A DNA stretch of 64,000 nt from Chelonoidis abingdonii (GCF_003597395.2 NC_133772.1:137687183-137751182); one strand, 5' to 3'. Counted from the stretch's first letter, positions 19,116 through 31,022 are shown. The notes: generated by a model from the sequence alone, not told the origin. Made by a program: numbers and translations.

Positions 19116-21374
19116 ATATCTCCATATCTGCTGTTATTTAATAATTGATTCTCCCACAATTTCAAGCAACTGAACATTTAAATTGATATTTTTTAAAAAA
19201 AGCTTAGCCAATAATTTTGCATAACTGAAAATTTAAAAATGAATACAAATAAAAATGTTAAAAAATAAACAAAAATCGAATGCTGCCTAAGGATTTACAG
19301 AGTAACCATTTACAGAGGGGCATTCAGCATAGTGAAAGTCACTGCTAGTTCAAATCTGTTTGTTCTGGGACGTTGTCAATCCATTACTAAAAATTGTAAT
19401 TAAGAGAACATTGAAATTATTTCTCCCTACCAACAATAAAGATAATGCCTATTGCCCTCCTTATGATTAATCCATCTTTAATGGCTGTATACAGTGTGTA
19501 ATGGAAAATTATAAAACCACAGACAGAGAGATATAGAAGAGGATAAAGAAAATTAAGTGGTGACCCAAAAAAGGCAAACCAGTCACTCTAGGATAATGCT
19601 CAGTTTTTGGGGTTTTTGGTTTGGTTTGTTTATTTTCAGGGTTTCCTTAATTTGCAGCTAGTATAACAGCATCCTGTCTCTGCTCACCAGTGCATACAAT
19701 CATTCTTGTTATGATAAATATCTCCCTATTCCATGTGAGTGAAGTAACCTTTCATAACTATTAGCCACTCATCGACCCCCATCCAATGTAGTTTCACCCT
19801 TGGACAGCTGCTCCTTCCTACAGCATTGCTGTAAACTGACTGTGTCCCTTCCTTGGCCTCAGCAAGAGGATGCAGACTTTAATTAGCGTTCAAACTGACC
19901 CACTAGCTGGGACATGGCTGTACTGGTGATTCAGAAACAACAGTACAGCATAAACCTCCAGTATAAACTTCCTCCCCAAACTCAGCAGTTCCTATGGTTT
20001 CAATCCTTGTTCCCGCATCCAAAGAGCCACCTTTGCCCCTTAATATCCTGGTTGAAACTAACTGGACCCACATGTTTGCATTATTTGGTAGCGATTACCC
20101 AGAATTTTAATGCAAGCTTTTACCACCTGAGCCAAGGGTGAGTCAACAGAAGAGCCTTGAGCTACTCTACAAGGTGTTAGGCTACAAACGTATTAACTGG
20201 CTGCAGATGTATTAACGTATGGGCTGGATGGGCCAAGGCCCAGGGGAAAATCCAGTAGCCAAAAGATAAACAAAAAGACTTTCTCATAAAAAGTTTCCAT
20301 TTTTTGTTTTGATTTGATTCTGTCATGTGTTTCCTTATGGCCCACAAATAGTCTAACTATTTGCATGTGGCTTCCAATACATTCCTGTGTTTATTTAAAA
20401 TTGTTCCCATTGAAAAATCTAGCACCAATATCCTAGACAGTCTGCAGGGAGGTACTGTGAGGGCAATTATTTGACTTGCTGACTTGAGCTGGAGCAGCCC
20501 TGGGGACAGTATTTTCAGTCAGAGCCCATGTCAGCAGGAAAAAAAAATGAATCCATGCGCAATTCATAAAAACACAGAGAGCCAAAGATAAAACACTCAT
20601 TCATTTCTTTGAGAAAATAAAATTTTATACCTCTGCTCATGGAATAACTTTTTTTCATACAGTGGATATAGCTCAAGTTTAATAATAAAAATGTGTTAAC
20701 ACTTTAAATGATATTTTTAAATTTATATTAACTAAGGCAGTTAATGAAGAGATAATGTTCATAGCAGTAGGGTACATCAGGCAATAAATGCTTTTCGCAG
20801 GAGATTACTGAGGGTTTTGATAACACTGCAAGGGGTTTATTGCAAGTATATACTCCTGAGCAATGAATATAATTCCTATTTATTAATTATACATGATGCA
20901 ATGATGTAGGACACCACAACTTCAAAAAAAGTTCTTTGATTTAAAAAAAGTTGCTTCTCTTTCTTGGTCAGAGGAAGGCTGGGCATCTAGCCAAGGCATT
21001 GGACTGGGGCTCAGAATTACAACTGGTGGGGAATTGGAAGTTCCGGCTGAGGGAAAATTCAACATTTCACAACGTGCGTTCATTCCAAATCGGAAAAAAA
21101 AGTCAACTTTTTTCCCCACAGAATGGGAATTCAGTAAAATTTTGATTTGGAAACATTAAACTGTTTTGATAATGTCAAAACAAAATATTATAAAATAGTA
21201 TATAGACTGCCTATATAAATGATATTAAATAATATAAATATAAATAAAACGTCTCAACATTATCAAAATGCAACGAGAATCAAGAGGACACCTTTCTTTG
21301 GAAAAAAAATTATCAAAGTCAACACATTCCCACAAAACATTTCATTTTCCACAAAACTCCACCTTCCAACAGAA
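19116..21374. other. AT-rich non-coding interval
   Basis: No gene signal. It contains T/G-rich low complexity near 19602-19635. From about 20925 to 21360, an A/T-rich stretch (AAAAAAAGTTGC, GGAAAAAAAAGTCAACTTTTTTCCCC) has local self-complementarity and may be an old palindromic repeat. Confidence 0.4.
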
Positions 21375-22420
21375 AACGGGTGTGATGTTCCCCTTGTCTT
21401 ATCTGGACTGTTGATCTGCTAGGTCACTCCAATCCTCGACTCTGGGAGCCAGCCTTACCCTGCTCTGCTGTGAGAACCCTCACTCCTGGGCTGTTCACAT
21501 ACAGCCTCAGGCATGTAAGCTGCTCCTTGGATTGTGCAACCAAATGACACCAGCCAATATCTCCAATCCCAGACAACGCTAGGAACCTCCATCTTACAGT
21601 GTCTAGTTATGCCCACTGGACATTGCAAACTTATATGAGTTCGTCAATTTAACAAAGAACTTCATATGTACCAGACTTGTTATCCCAAGGGGAGTCTCTG
21701 ACATGCTTCAAATCAAACGCACTGCTTCAGGTAGAACAAACAGATTTATTAACTACAAAGATAAATTAAGTGATTATAAATCAAAGCACAACAAGCCAAA
21801 TTTGATCAAATGAAATAAAAGCAAAACATGTTCTAAGCGGATCTTAACACTTTCAGTGCCATTACAAACTTAGATGCTTCTCACCACAGGCTGGCTGGTT
21901 GCCCTTGAGCCAGGCTCTCCCTTTGATCAGCGCTTCAGTTGCTTGGTAGTGGTGTTTGTAGATGCAGGTGGAAGAGAGAGGAAGAGCCTGGCGAACATCT
22001 CTCCCTTTTATCCCCTCTTCCATCTTGGCTTTGCCCCCGCCCCCTTCTGAGTCAGGTGAGCATTACCTCATCAGAGTCCCTGACTGACCAAGGGAAGGGG
22101 GAGGAGGGTGACTCACTCAAGAGTCCAACAGATCCTTTGTTGCTGCTTAGGCCTGTGTCCTTTATTCCTGCGAGGCTGGGCTGGGTTTGTCCCATACATG
22201 CCCTGATGCCCCTCTGTTCCTGGAGAGTTTTGCCTGTGCTTATTTTAAGCCATGAGGACACATTTTCAGCCTCATAACTATATACATGAAATTACAACCT
22301 ATAACATTACTATACTGTTACTATAGCAACAATGCTCCATGTATCATCCGAAGATACCCAACATGACCAACTTTGCATTGCATACCACACAATCATATTA
22401 TAAGGATTAACATGGGGGTG
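21375..22420 (-). mobile_element. LTR of a retroelement, antisense
   Basis: On the minus strand there is a TATA-like GGATAAAAGGG (22004-22014) and an AATAAA signal (TTTATT on + at 21745-21750) in GTTAATAAATCTG. They are about 260 bases apart, in the order and spacing of an LTR promoter and polyadenylation site. The + strand left end reads TGTGATGTTCCCC, and the block ends near GGGGGTGCAATG. The exact termini and target duplication were not established. No internal coding region is attached, so it would be a solo or fragmentary LTR. Confidence 0.5.
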
Positions 22421-22474
22421 CAATGTGTTCCCCCGAGGTACAGAACCATCAAAAAAGGTTGATCAGCTCTGCCC

Positions 22475-22710
22475 AGGAGATCTGGGAACAATTTCCAGCT
22501 TGGCTCTGCTACAGACTGCCTGTGGAAGCCTGGGCAAATCACTTAATCTTGCTGTGCCACGCGTTTGCGCTGTACAAAGGCGATAACAATACATCCTTTC
22601 TCCCACCTTAAGTCCATCTTGTCTGTTTTGTTTGTGAGCTCTTTGGAACAGGGACAGTCTTTTGTTGGGGTTTGTACAACATCTCCAATGGGGCCTCAAG
22701 CTGGTTGGGG
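22475..22710 (+). mobile_element. MIR/CORE-like SINE with LINE-type 3' tail
   Basis: TTGGCTCTGCTACAGACTGC, CCTGGGCAAATCACTTAATC and CTGTGCC follow the core of MIR-type SINEs. Next come GTGAGCTCTTTGGAACAGGG and GTTTGTACAACATCTCCAAT, then GGGGCCTCAA. This is the 'GCTCTTTGGGGCAGGGA...TACAGCACCTAGCACAATGGGGCC' tail that also flanks the hAT insertion at 28860. Confidence 0.6.
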
Positions 22711-22711
22711 A

Positions 22712-23300
22712 TTTCTAACAAAACAGAGTTTTACCAGAAAATGCCAGTTCACTGAACCTGAAACGTTTTGCAGAAATACACTGGGTTTGACAAACCTCCC
22801 ACAAATCATAGGCAGGGGTCTGGCAGAAGGTTTCCATCAGAAACCCTGCCTGGTTTTATGCAAGCTCACTTGGTGTGCTGCTGGGGACCCAGGGCTTCCA
22901 GAGTGGTTCTGGGGCATCCCTACAATGTGGACTTCCCCAGGACTGAGGACCCCAGATCTTCCAGGTTCCCTGACACCGAGCTGGGAGCCTGAAAGTCCTC
23001 AGTTGGCCACTTTGGAGCAACCCTGCCATAAGGACTGTCTCAGGGTCAGGAAGCTAAGAGCTTCCAGCCTCAGGGAACCCCACCGCAAATCAAGTTAATT
23101 TAACTCAGCAGAAGGTGGAGTCCCAGGGAGCATTTTCATGTCACAAACACAGTGGTTTCAGTGTTTCCCCAAACCAAAATGTAATGGAACTTCTAGTGCA
23201 TGGGAATTTTCAAAAAATGTGATTTCCATCCCAATAAGAATTAAACTAAATTTGAAATATCTAAATTTCCCATGAACCAGAAATTCTGAGTTTCAGACCA
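22712..23300 (+). repeat. Interspersed repeat, second copy of the 4950-5280 family
   Basis: It shares AAAATGCCAGTTC...TGAAACGTTTTGCAGAAAT with 4993-5031. Near 23180-23225 a GGGAATTTTCAAAAAATGTG stretch could be part of the opposite arm. The 177-codon open frame crossing this region (22565-23098) spans two unrelated repeats and is not a gene. Confidence 0.45.
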
Positions 23301-24990
23301 GTTCTCATGGGGCCTCCATCTTGGCTGGGGCCCGCTTGCATGTATAATTAATAATATTAGTGTTGGAAAGTTGTTTGCTGCGGTCAGATTTTGTAACATC
23401 AATTGTAATGCCACAGTGGGGATATGGATCAACCCTGGTTTTGGAGATATTTAAAGGGCCTGATTTTGAAAAGCTGTGTACAAAATGTGCATATGATTGT
23501 GAGCCTAGATACTGTGTTGTGCACTCAACAGGCTAACAAGGTGCCCGACTAAACCTTGGTATGTGCATTTATCCATTTGCTAGATACAAAACATTTCCAA
23601 GTGTTCTTTGCACAGATGTGTTTTGGCTTGTTGGTTTGGTTTGGTTTGGTTGTTGACCTACTGACTAATACAGGGTGAGTCTGGAATATCACTGTCAACC
23701 AGCGAGGCTAAAAGCAGCAAAAATGAAAGGTAATGAGACTGGTGAGCGACAATAAGCACAGGGATTATAGTCTGAATGGAAGCACGTTACAGAACACTGA
23801 CAGGCATTGAGAACTGGCTATAATTTTGGATAATGCACTTACACCACCTGCAGATTGTTTAGTATCCATTAAGCAAGAGACAAACAAGGACTCGCAACAA
23901 AATTGCAGGGGCATACAGACACTACCTGGGACCTCATCTGGAAGAGCAGGAGCACATTTAATCACCATCCCATGGGGCCAGCTCTAAGGTCCACTGAAGT
24001 CAATGGGAAGGCTCCCATTCCCTATAATGGGCTTTGGATGAAGCCCAGATGAGGACATTGCAGAGATCAGAAAGGCAGAGGGCAACCATAATTTCTTGAG
24101 GCTTCTAGGTGTTGAGCTGTGAGGATGGATTGGCTAAGCTTGGCTTCTGTCGCTTAAAATAAAAGGAAACAGAGTACCACCAAGTGGGAGCCAGTGTTGT
24201 TTTGTGCCCCAGTATCAACACTGCCGCAAACAAGATGAGAAGGAGAACCAGTTGTCCCTTCACCATCCTTCGCTTCAAAAATTAATGATTTGAAAAACAA
24301 GCAAGATATACAGTATAAAAGCTGATGGACAGGTCACAGTTTACCCTCTAACAGATGAAATTCACTCCCCCTGCCCAAAACCCCGGTGCTGGGATGGAGT
24401 GTTGGAGCAGCTATAGAGGTGAAATTCACATGGCTCTAACACAGGGCCAGGGTTCTGGGCTGCCACGCAGACCCTGCCTACAACTACTGCAGCCGATGAG
24501 TGTGGATGCAGATCCTGGACTCTCCCCTGGCCTGCCCTGCACCTTAGACCAGCCCCAGCCTGCCCCCAAACTGATTCTACAAAGGTCAGGATGGACATCA
24601 GTTTCATCTAACATAGGGGAATGCACAAACTTTCCCTGCAGCCATTCAGCTGGTCGATGCCCAGAGTCACTTCTGTATGGGGTTAAATAATGTAGTTTTT
24701 GGCACCAACTCTTCACGCCAGAGGTGAATTTCACCCTAATGTGTATTTTCCTTCTAAAGTGGGGACTAAACAGGAGGGCTGGGTTTAAATTTTTTTCAGA
24801 TCAAAAGTTAAAGGACTTGGAGGGTCTCAAAGGACTGATATTCGGACATGCTGTACTCTTTGGATCATTACCCAAAGTCTATCCATGTCTTTTGCATCTG
24901 CAAAATTAGGCTGGATTGTTGGTGCTTCCAGTCCCAGATGAAATACCACAAGGAGAGCCTCTTTGACACTGCAACTACCAATCCTGATTA
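23301..24990. other. Non-coding interval with small repeats
   Basis: It holds a (TTTGG)n run at about 23632-23650 and a palindromic CCATTGAAGTCAATGGG-type element at 23972-24052 (arms GAAGTCAATGGGAAGGCTCC and GGGCTTTGGATGAAGCCC). Mirrored open frames at 24355-24734 have no recognisable domain. Confidence 0.4.
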
Positions 24991-24991
24991 T

Positions 24992-25011
24992 AAAAAAAAA
25001 AAAAAAAAAAA
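24992..25011 (+). repeat. poly(A) tract
   Basis: Twenty consecutive A residues. They could be a retroposon tail, but no retroposon body was recognised upstream. Confidence 0.9.
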
Positions 25012-25054
25012 GAGGCAGTGGCTAAAATACTTATCTAAGCATTCCAGAGACTCA

Positions 25055-25360
25055 GCCCTGGTTTACACTACGAGTTTAGGTCGAATTCAGCAGCATTAGA
25101 TTGATTTAACCCTGCACCCGTCCACACGACGAAACCATTTTTGTCAACTTAAAGGGCTCTTAAAATCGATTCTGTACTCCTCCTCGACAAGGGGATTAGT
25201 GCTGACATCGACATTGCTGTTTCAAATTTGGGGTAGTGTGGATGCAATTTGATGGTACTGGCCTCCGGGAACTATCCCAGAGTGCGCCATTGGGACCGCT
25301 CTGGACAGCACTCTCAGCTCAGATGTACTGGCCAGGCAGACAGGAAAAGCCCCTCAAGGT
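25055..25360 (+). mobile_element. MITE-type repeat (GGTTTACACTACGAGTTTAG family)
   Basis: It begins TGGTTTACACTACGAGTTTA. Inside are GGTCGAATTCAGCAGCATTA, CCCTGCACCCGTCCACACGA, CTCCTCCTCGACAAGGGGAT and GGCCTCCGGGAACTATCCC, an arrangement I know from a very common turtle repeat. The copy is cut off after GACAGGAAAAGCCCC. Target duplication not identified. Confidence 0.55.
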
Positions 25361-25554
25361 TTGGTCTGAGTTTAGTTCTATAATTGGCTAAGGATTGGCA
25401 GTGGAAGGAGTCATTTTATCTGAACAGGATCACCCATCCTTAGTCGTATTGCTCAGTTATTTACCTCACTAAGCGGTCTGGAATAATTTTGCATGATTGA
25501 CAGTCTGCACTCGGACTGTAAGGAATCCATGCTCTAAAAAGAGCAGCTCCGTTT

Positions 25555-25655
25555 TTTTCTATGACCCACACACAAAGCCACACATTTGGGATGTAGGACT
25601 CGAACCCTTGCTCCAAAGAAACAAGCTTCTAACAGCTGGCCTAAAGAGCATCATC
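25555..25655 (-). mobile_element. tRNA-derived SINE fragment
   Basis: On the minus strand, GGTTCGAGTCCTAC (+ strand 25596-25609) is a near-perfect Pol III B box. About 40 bases upstream in that direction, GGCCAGCTGTTAGAAGC resembles the A box of a tRNA (TGGCTCAGTGGTTAGAGC). It lacks an acceptor stem, so it is a SINE head and not a tRNA gene. Its 3' body is not recognised. Confidence 0.5.
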
Positions 25656-28249
25656 TTTTACAGGAAGTAGCAGCAGGCCCCTTATCCTCACTGTGAGCCA
25701 GCCAGTAGGTGGCAACATGTCTGTCTTACTCTCACAATCTGTGAGTGGCAAGGAGAAGCCCAGCATTGCAAAGATAATAGTTCTGCAGCCCAGAGCTGGA
25801 ATACACTGCAGAGAATTCACAATGTTCTGTTAGCAAGTTACAGGTGATCACTTGCTTATTTTAGGCAGTAGAATCATTTTAAAATTTAAGGACAACAGAT
25901 TACCCTACAGGTAAAGGGTACAGTCCACCTCTCACTGTAGCATTACACAAGCATAACAACATACAATTTCCTCTTTACACCAATGCAGAAGAGATCTAGG
26001 TCTGGCTCACACAGCAACTGAAACCCTTCAAACATGCACTGTTTTTTAACAGCCTCAAAGCTTTTTAAAACATTCTTTTTCTGTAGGCCCCCTGACCATC
26101 TTCATTTCGCTCAACGCCACTCTCTCATGGAGCCTGCATGTCGCATGTTTACAATCCTAGAGAAAGGCTCAGGGTTTAATGCAGAAAAGTGTGTTTTGTC
26201 TCTTGATTATTCAAATACATAGGAATTGCCAGAAAATTGCTAGGTAATATCTTCTCTGAAGAGAGACTTTAATCTGGAGACAATACTCAGAGCTCAGCAT
26301 TTCACACCTCCAAACAGATTTTCCCCTGGCTATCCTTTTATTTTTCATGCCATGGTTTTGAAATGTTGCATTCAAGAGAATGTATTTTCTTCAAATCATG
26401 TATATGTGCATGTTTATGAAATTACTACCATAGCCATAAGTCCATAAAAATCACCGTGGCCTGCAATGCCACGTGTGCGTCCAGCAATTAGATGAATAAA
26501 TTCACCCTGAAAATGTTCTGCTAATGGTGAGGGTGGGGAGAGGGGGAGAAGAGAACAAACCATACTGTGAAAGTTGTATTAACACTCGAGACCATAGAAT
26601 TTGTTTCCTATTTGAATAAATACAGCTCACGTCGTGCTCAGAAAAGACGAGTGATGATGACTGCCAATAGCTTAAACTACCTGAACTACAGCGGGGGGTG
26701 GGGAAAAAAGTATAGGAAACAAGTGGAACTGGCAGCGCAAACACTCCAAAGTGCATTCCTCCTCTAGTGTGATTTTCTATGCTGCAATATTCTTTCAATT
26801 ATTTCTTCCCTTCTCTTCCTCTCTGCAAAGAAAATTGGCAGAAAAAGTTGCCTGCAGGAGAGAAGAGGGGTATTTTTATCAGCCTATGACTAGATTAAAA
26901 ATCCTTTATCTGAAATTCAGTAGAGGATTGGCCTAAATTAAATCCAATCTCCATTTAGCTTCCAGGCTGTACTAAAAGTATCTTATGAACTGGAATTTTT
27001 AATGTAATTTATTTTATTTTTAATTTACACTTGCATAAGTTACCTCTGAAAAAGCAAATTCTAAAACAGGGGTACAGAACCGTATTGTACACTTACAATA
27101 GCAGACATTTTCAACTGAAATACATGGCCCATTTCTTACCTTGGGGCACCGGGAGATCAGGCCCAAGTTTCTTGTTGTGAAGCTGTTCCTTCAGCGTTAC
27201 GCATTGTTAGCCTGGACGCTGGTTTTTCATACTTGCCGTAGTGCCCTCTATCTCCATAGAGATAATTCACATGGAAGAGCATTTTAGAACCTGGGCTTGC
27301 ATGAATTTTTAATGGCATTAATCATCACTGTTTGCACTGCTGCATTGCAGTATAACTAACAGTATATTTCTTTAAATAGGTCGTCAGAAATTTAGTTTGT
27401 CATAATCTCTGTTGCATTATTTTTCTGCCTTTTTTAAATGTTATTGACATAATCACATTGTGTCACCCATACACGTATACTCATTTAATTGCATCATACC
27501 GATTTGTAACAACCCTCTTTTATCCCCAGCATATTGCAATGCAGAGGCTGTCAACAGCACAGCACAGATACAACAGCAGAGAAGAGTACAAAGCAAAACC
27601 AGGGGACGGAGGCAGAAAGGGCAGGCCCTACAAGGCAGTGATTGTATCCACCTTGTTACCTTGCTGACTGCAGTAGGGCGGTTTGGATTTTGGAGGAGGC
27701 TTAGTAAACATTTGTGCCTGTCCCTCTATTTATTAGACTCAACATTAGGGGGCACCTACAGAAAATCACATTGTGACCAGGATATTTTACATAGGGATTT
27801 CTGGGCCACTGTTTTCGGCTTTTTTTGGCTGTGGCTCAGCTTTCTATCATGTCCACAAGTTCAGGAGCAAACAGACATTAGCCCTGCACAGCGGTGATCA
27901 CACAGCACTGGGGACTAGGCAGAGATTTTTCATTTCATTTCCATGCATCATTTACAGCTTGCTGCAGCAATTCCAGAAAGTCAGCACCAATCTCCTTAAG
28001 TTAACACCGAGCAAACAGGAAAGGAGACAGAATTGTTCTTTTGTTATTTAAAAGTTCTGTTATATACGGGCCTATTTGGTGCTACCTCTGGTTTCATTTC
28101 CAGTATACTTCGCTGACAGAACAAAGACTTCTCCGCAGGATTACACAGGAGAGGGCTGGCTAACTATTTTTTAAAACAATTTTGCTTATAACAGTCCTAT
28201 TTGCTTTATGACTCTTTGCTTGTATTTTCTGCATTGAACATGAAGATGA
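25656..28249. other. Non-coding interval, no certain gene
   Basis: Mostly AT-rich sequence. One acceptor-like site (CTCTTTTATCCCCAG, ending about 27530) is followed by open sequence in two frames to 27667 and beyond. No matching donor is visible and the translation has no domain. A T-rich stretch (TTTATTTTATTTTTAATTTA) lies at 27007-27026. Confidence 0.4.
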
Positions 28250-28352
28250 GGAGCCAGACTGATTTCAGTTGTGCCCAGGCGAATCCAGGGTGTCCCCATT
28301 GAGATCAGATGGAACTCCAGCTTTACAGTGGTGCAGCTGAGATCAGGATACA
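28250..28352. mobile_element. Palindromic MITE remnant (GAGCCAGACTG...GAGATCAGGATAC)
   Basis: GGAGCCAGACTGATTTCAGT at left and CAGTGGTGCAGCTGAGATCA at right, with CCCATTGAGATCAG in the centre, follow the pattern of the 8215 and 53678 families. Decayed. Confidence 0.4.
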
Positions 28353-28789
28353 GCCGGTGATCTTGGTTTCTGAATAGCTCCAGCAGTTCCTACTTCTTAT
28401 TCCACACCTGAGATGGCTGAGAAATGACTGGTCCAGAAATGACTAAACATTGACAATCATTATCTCCATGGCCTGAAGTCGTTTATCCTCTCTGCCTCAA
28501 TTACTCCTTCCACAAAAATAGGGATGATAATAGATCCTGTCCTGCTTCATAAGGCAGTTCAGAGGACTAATCAGTTACCGTCATACAGCGCAGGGTGCCA
28601 AATTCTGTGCTGTTTACACTCTCTACAAGTCAGTTAGGCCAAGTTAGGGTGCAAAAGCAAGTGCAGAATTCAGCCTGTTGTAAATGAAGTGTGTTGAGTG
28701 ATGCTGCTAATTTGCAGTTTGTTTATTTTGCTTTATTTATTTTGATTTCACAGCACTGATCCCAGCCTCTGCATGTGACATCATAATTG

Positions 28790-29665
28790 CATTGTCTCTT
28801 AAATTATAAACTCTGAGATGGGGGCTGTCATTTAGGGCATGTTTATCCAGCATCTAGCACAGAGGTGGGCAAACTATGGCCTGCAGGCCACATCCGGCCC
28901 ACGGGACCCTCCTGCCTGGCCCCTGAGTTCCTGGCCTGGGAGGCATGCCCCAGCCCCCTCCTCTACTCTTCCCCCTCCCCCACTATTCCTCCTCCCCCGC
29001 AGCCTCAGTTTGCCCCGCTGCTGGCGCAATGCTCTGGGTGGCAGGGCTGCGAGCTCCTGGGGCAGCGCAGCTGCACAGCCTGACCTGACCCGGTGCTCTG
29101 TGCTGCATGGATGGCTCCAGCCGGGTGCCTGTCCTGGTGCTCTGGGCAGCGCAGCTGTAGCACCGCCAGCCACTGGTGCTACAGGCAGTGCGATAAGGGG
29201 GTGGGGAGCGGGGGTTGGATAGAGGGCAGGGAAGTTCGGGGTGGTGGTCGGGGGTAGGGTGTGGGTAGGGGTTGGGGCAGTCAGAGGGCAGGGAACATAG
29301 AGGTTGAATGGGGCAGGGGTCCCAGGAGGGCAGTCAGGAATGAGAGGAGGGGTTGGATGGGATAATTGGGGGCTGTCAGGGGCAGGGGTTCCAGTGGCGG
29401 TGAGGGGACAGGGAGCAGGGGGGGTGGATGGGGCAGGAGTCCCAGGTTGGCGCATCAGGGGGCAAGAAGGGGAGAGTGAGGGGGGCCAGGCCACGCCCAG
29501 CTGGTTGGGGAGGCACAGCCTCCTTTAACCAGCCCTCCATACAATTTCCAAAACCCAGTATGGCCCTCAGGCCAAAAAGTTTGCCTGCTCCTAATCTAGC
29601 ACAATGGGGCCCCAAGCTAGGTGTGGCCTTTAGGCACTATACAACACAGATATTAAACAATGATA
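28790..29665 (+). mobile_element. Old LINE/SINE-type 3' tail split by a hAT insertion
   Basis: The left part (GGGGCTGTCATTTAGGGC, then CATCTAGCACA) and the right part (CAATGGGGCCCCAAGCTAGG, then TTTAGGCACTATACAACACA) rejoin cleanly if 28860-29593 and one copy of ATCTAGCA are removed. The rejoined sequence resembles the 3' tail seen at 22640-22710. Confidence 0.6.
28860..29593. mobile_element. GC-rich non-autonomous hAT element with 8-bp TSD
   Basis: A 734-bp element flanked by perfect ATCTAGCA copies (28852-28859 and 29594-29601). Its ends are inverted: CAGAGGTGGGCAAACTATGG at left, and CAAAAAGTTTGCCTGCTCCT(A) at right. Inside is a purine/GC-rich stretch (29200-29470) of degenerate repeats built on GGGGCAGGGGTCCCAGG-like units. 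The long mirrored open frames here (28839-29670) come from base composition and encode nothing recognisable. The GC content could be mistaken for a CpG island. Confidence 0.85.
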
Positions 29666-29779
29666 ATTAACTCACTATAGCATCCAGCTGTAGCATCACA
29701 GAATTGCGACTCCACCTGGGAAAGAAGTAGCAGAAGCAGATATAACTTTAGGCAAGAGTCTGTTTTCATGCAAAGTCAG

Positions 29780-29990
29780 CTAGTAATGCGTTATTCAGTA
29801 ATAAATAAATGAATACCACCACCTAACTCTTACACACTGCTCTTCCTCCATAGACCTCAAAGTGCTTTACAAAAGGGTGGTGATCATCATTTTTACCACT
29901 TTACAGATTGGGACACTGAGGCACAGAAGTGACTTGCCCAAGGTCATTCAGTAGGTCAGTGGCAGAGCTGGGAGTAGAACCCAGTCCAGT
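29780..29990 (-). mobile_element. MIR/CORE-like SINE, antisense
   Basis: On the + strand: ACCTCAAAGTGCTTTACAAA, then CACTTTACAGATTGGGACAC, then TGAGGCACAGAAGTGACTTG, CCCAAGGTCATTCAGTAGGT and GGCAGAGCTGGGAGTAGAAC. This is the reverse complement of the MIR consensus in the right order, down to the B-box region. It is one of the better preserved SINEs here. Confidence 0.75.
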
Positions 29991-30162
29991 GCACCATCAC
30001 CAAGGCAAAATATATGTTAACGAAGCAAATAGAGAATCAACAAGACAAATCTTCAGCTGGTGTAGCTCAAATGAAGTCAAATGTCAACTTTCACCAGCTG
30101 GTGGCCCGGCCTATGTTTTCAATCTGGTGTCAGTGGTTATTTGATTTCACACAAAGTAAATT

Positions 30163-30178
30163 AAAAAAAAAAAAAAAA
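30163..30178 (+). repeat. poly(A) tract
   Basis: Sixteen A residues after AAGTAAATT. No retroposon body identified upstream. Confidence 0.85.
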
Positions 30179-30711
30179 GCATTAAGTGTGGTTATTTTAA
30201 AGCTCTGATTTATCCAGAGGCACTAGGCACATTTGGACACTTCATTGACATTGGTGAAGCAAAGTCAGATGTCCTTAGGGTAATGAAAAATGAGCAAGAG
30301 GAAATCTAATTTTGTTTGTGTTGTTGGAAAGGTCTTTCTAGGCAGTGATTTCATTTGACTAGATCAGAGCATATGGCAGCATTACTTGATCCACTTATCA
30401 AGGGCAGCATTAATGACTTTTCCCCAGCCCATGCAGTATATACTGTTGAATGGCTAAAAGGATATTCCAGTAAACAAAATGCTCAAACTAAAGTCTGTGC
30501 TGTTATCCTCTTCCCCTTTGCCCTTTGATTCCAAGCCAGTAACATCTATGTGTCACACCAAAGGAGTGCCATAAGAGAGCAGTGAAACAGTAACAGCCAC
30601 ATGGAGACCAGCTGCAGCATGCAACACGAGTGTGCAGTTCAGGTCTGCCCCAAGTGCAGTTTCGCTTGTGACTATCTCAGGCCTCATCATCCAAACAGGC
30701 CAAAGGAAAGG
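30179..30711. other. Non-coding interval, nothing recognised
   Basis: Single-copy-looking sequence between a poly(A) tract and a Penelope-like fragment. No exon or repeat supported. Confidence 0.4.
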
Positions 30712-30835
30712 TGAGCTGTAGCTCACGAAAGCTCATGCTGAAATACATTTGTTAGTCTCTAGGGTGCCACAAGTACTCTTGTTCTTTTTGTGGATACAGA
30801 CTAACACGGCTGCTACTCTGAAACCTGTCATTATT
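30712..30835 (+). mobile_element. 5'-truncated Penelope-like 3' end with partial hammerhead motif
   Basis: GTGAGCTGTAGCTCACGAAA (30712-30731) is a perfect six-pair stem II with GAAA. It is followed by GC-TCAT-GC-TG, the stem III position of the hammerhead-like core at 10537-10578. The CUGANGA box is absent because the element begins at stem II, and the cleavage dinucleotide reads TG where TH is needed, so no activity is expected. Downstream, TTTGTTAGTCTCTAGGGTGC, CACAAGTACT and ACAGACTAACACGGCTGCTA parallel the 11430-11512 arm. It is a different subfamily of the same repeat class. Confidence 0.6.
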
Positions 30836-31022
30836 CCTCCATATCAACTCATTCCCTATCTACATAAATAGGGGACTATGTGCAAATTCCCATTAGTTTC
30901 CCTATATTAGATTCTAATTTCAAGAGTGATATTATTTGGGAGAGTTTTTGTGGGGGCAAGTTACAGCCATTATATATAAATGTCCAAGTAATTACTCCAC
31001 TAAGGACCAGATCCCACCATGC

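Noticed and set aside
22565..23098. 177-codon + strand open frame
   Set aside because: It begins in a MIR-like SINE tail and continues into an unrelated dispersed repeat shared with 4950-5280, so it cannot be one gene.
24992..25011. poly(A) tract as the end of a processed pseudogene
   Set aside because: No intronless coding-like sequence upstream and no flanking duplication seen.
27460..27897. 145-codon open frame with an acceptor-like site near 27530
   Set aside because: No donor at a sensible position, two frames open at once, and a translation without any domain; kept only as a remark.
28839..29670. Long mirrored open frames on both strands, proline/glycine rich
   Set aside because: They lie inside a GC-rich hAT element defined by a perfect 8-bp duplication; base composition explains the lack of stops.
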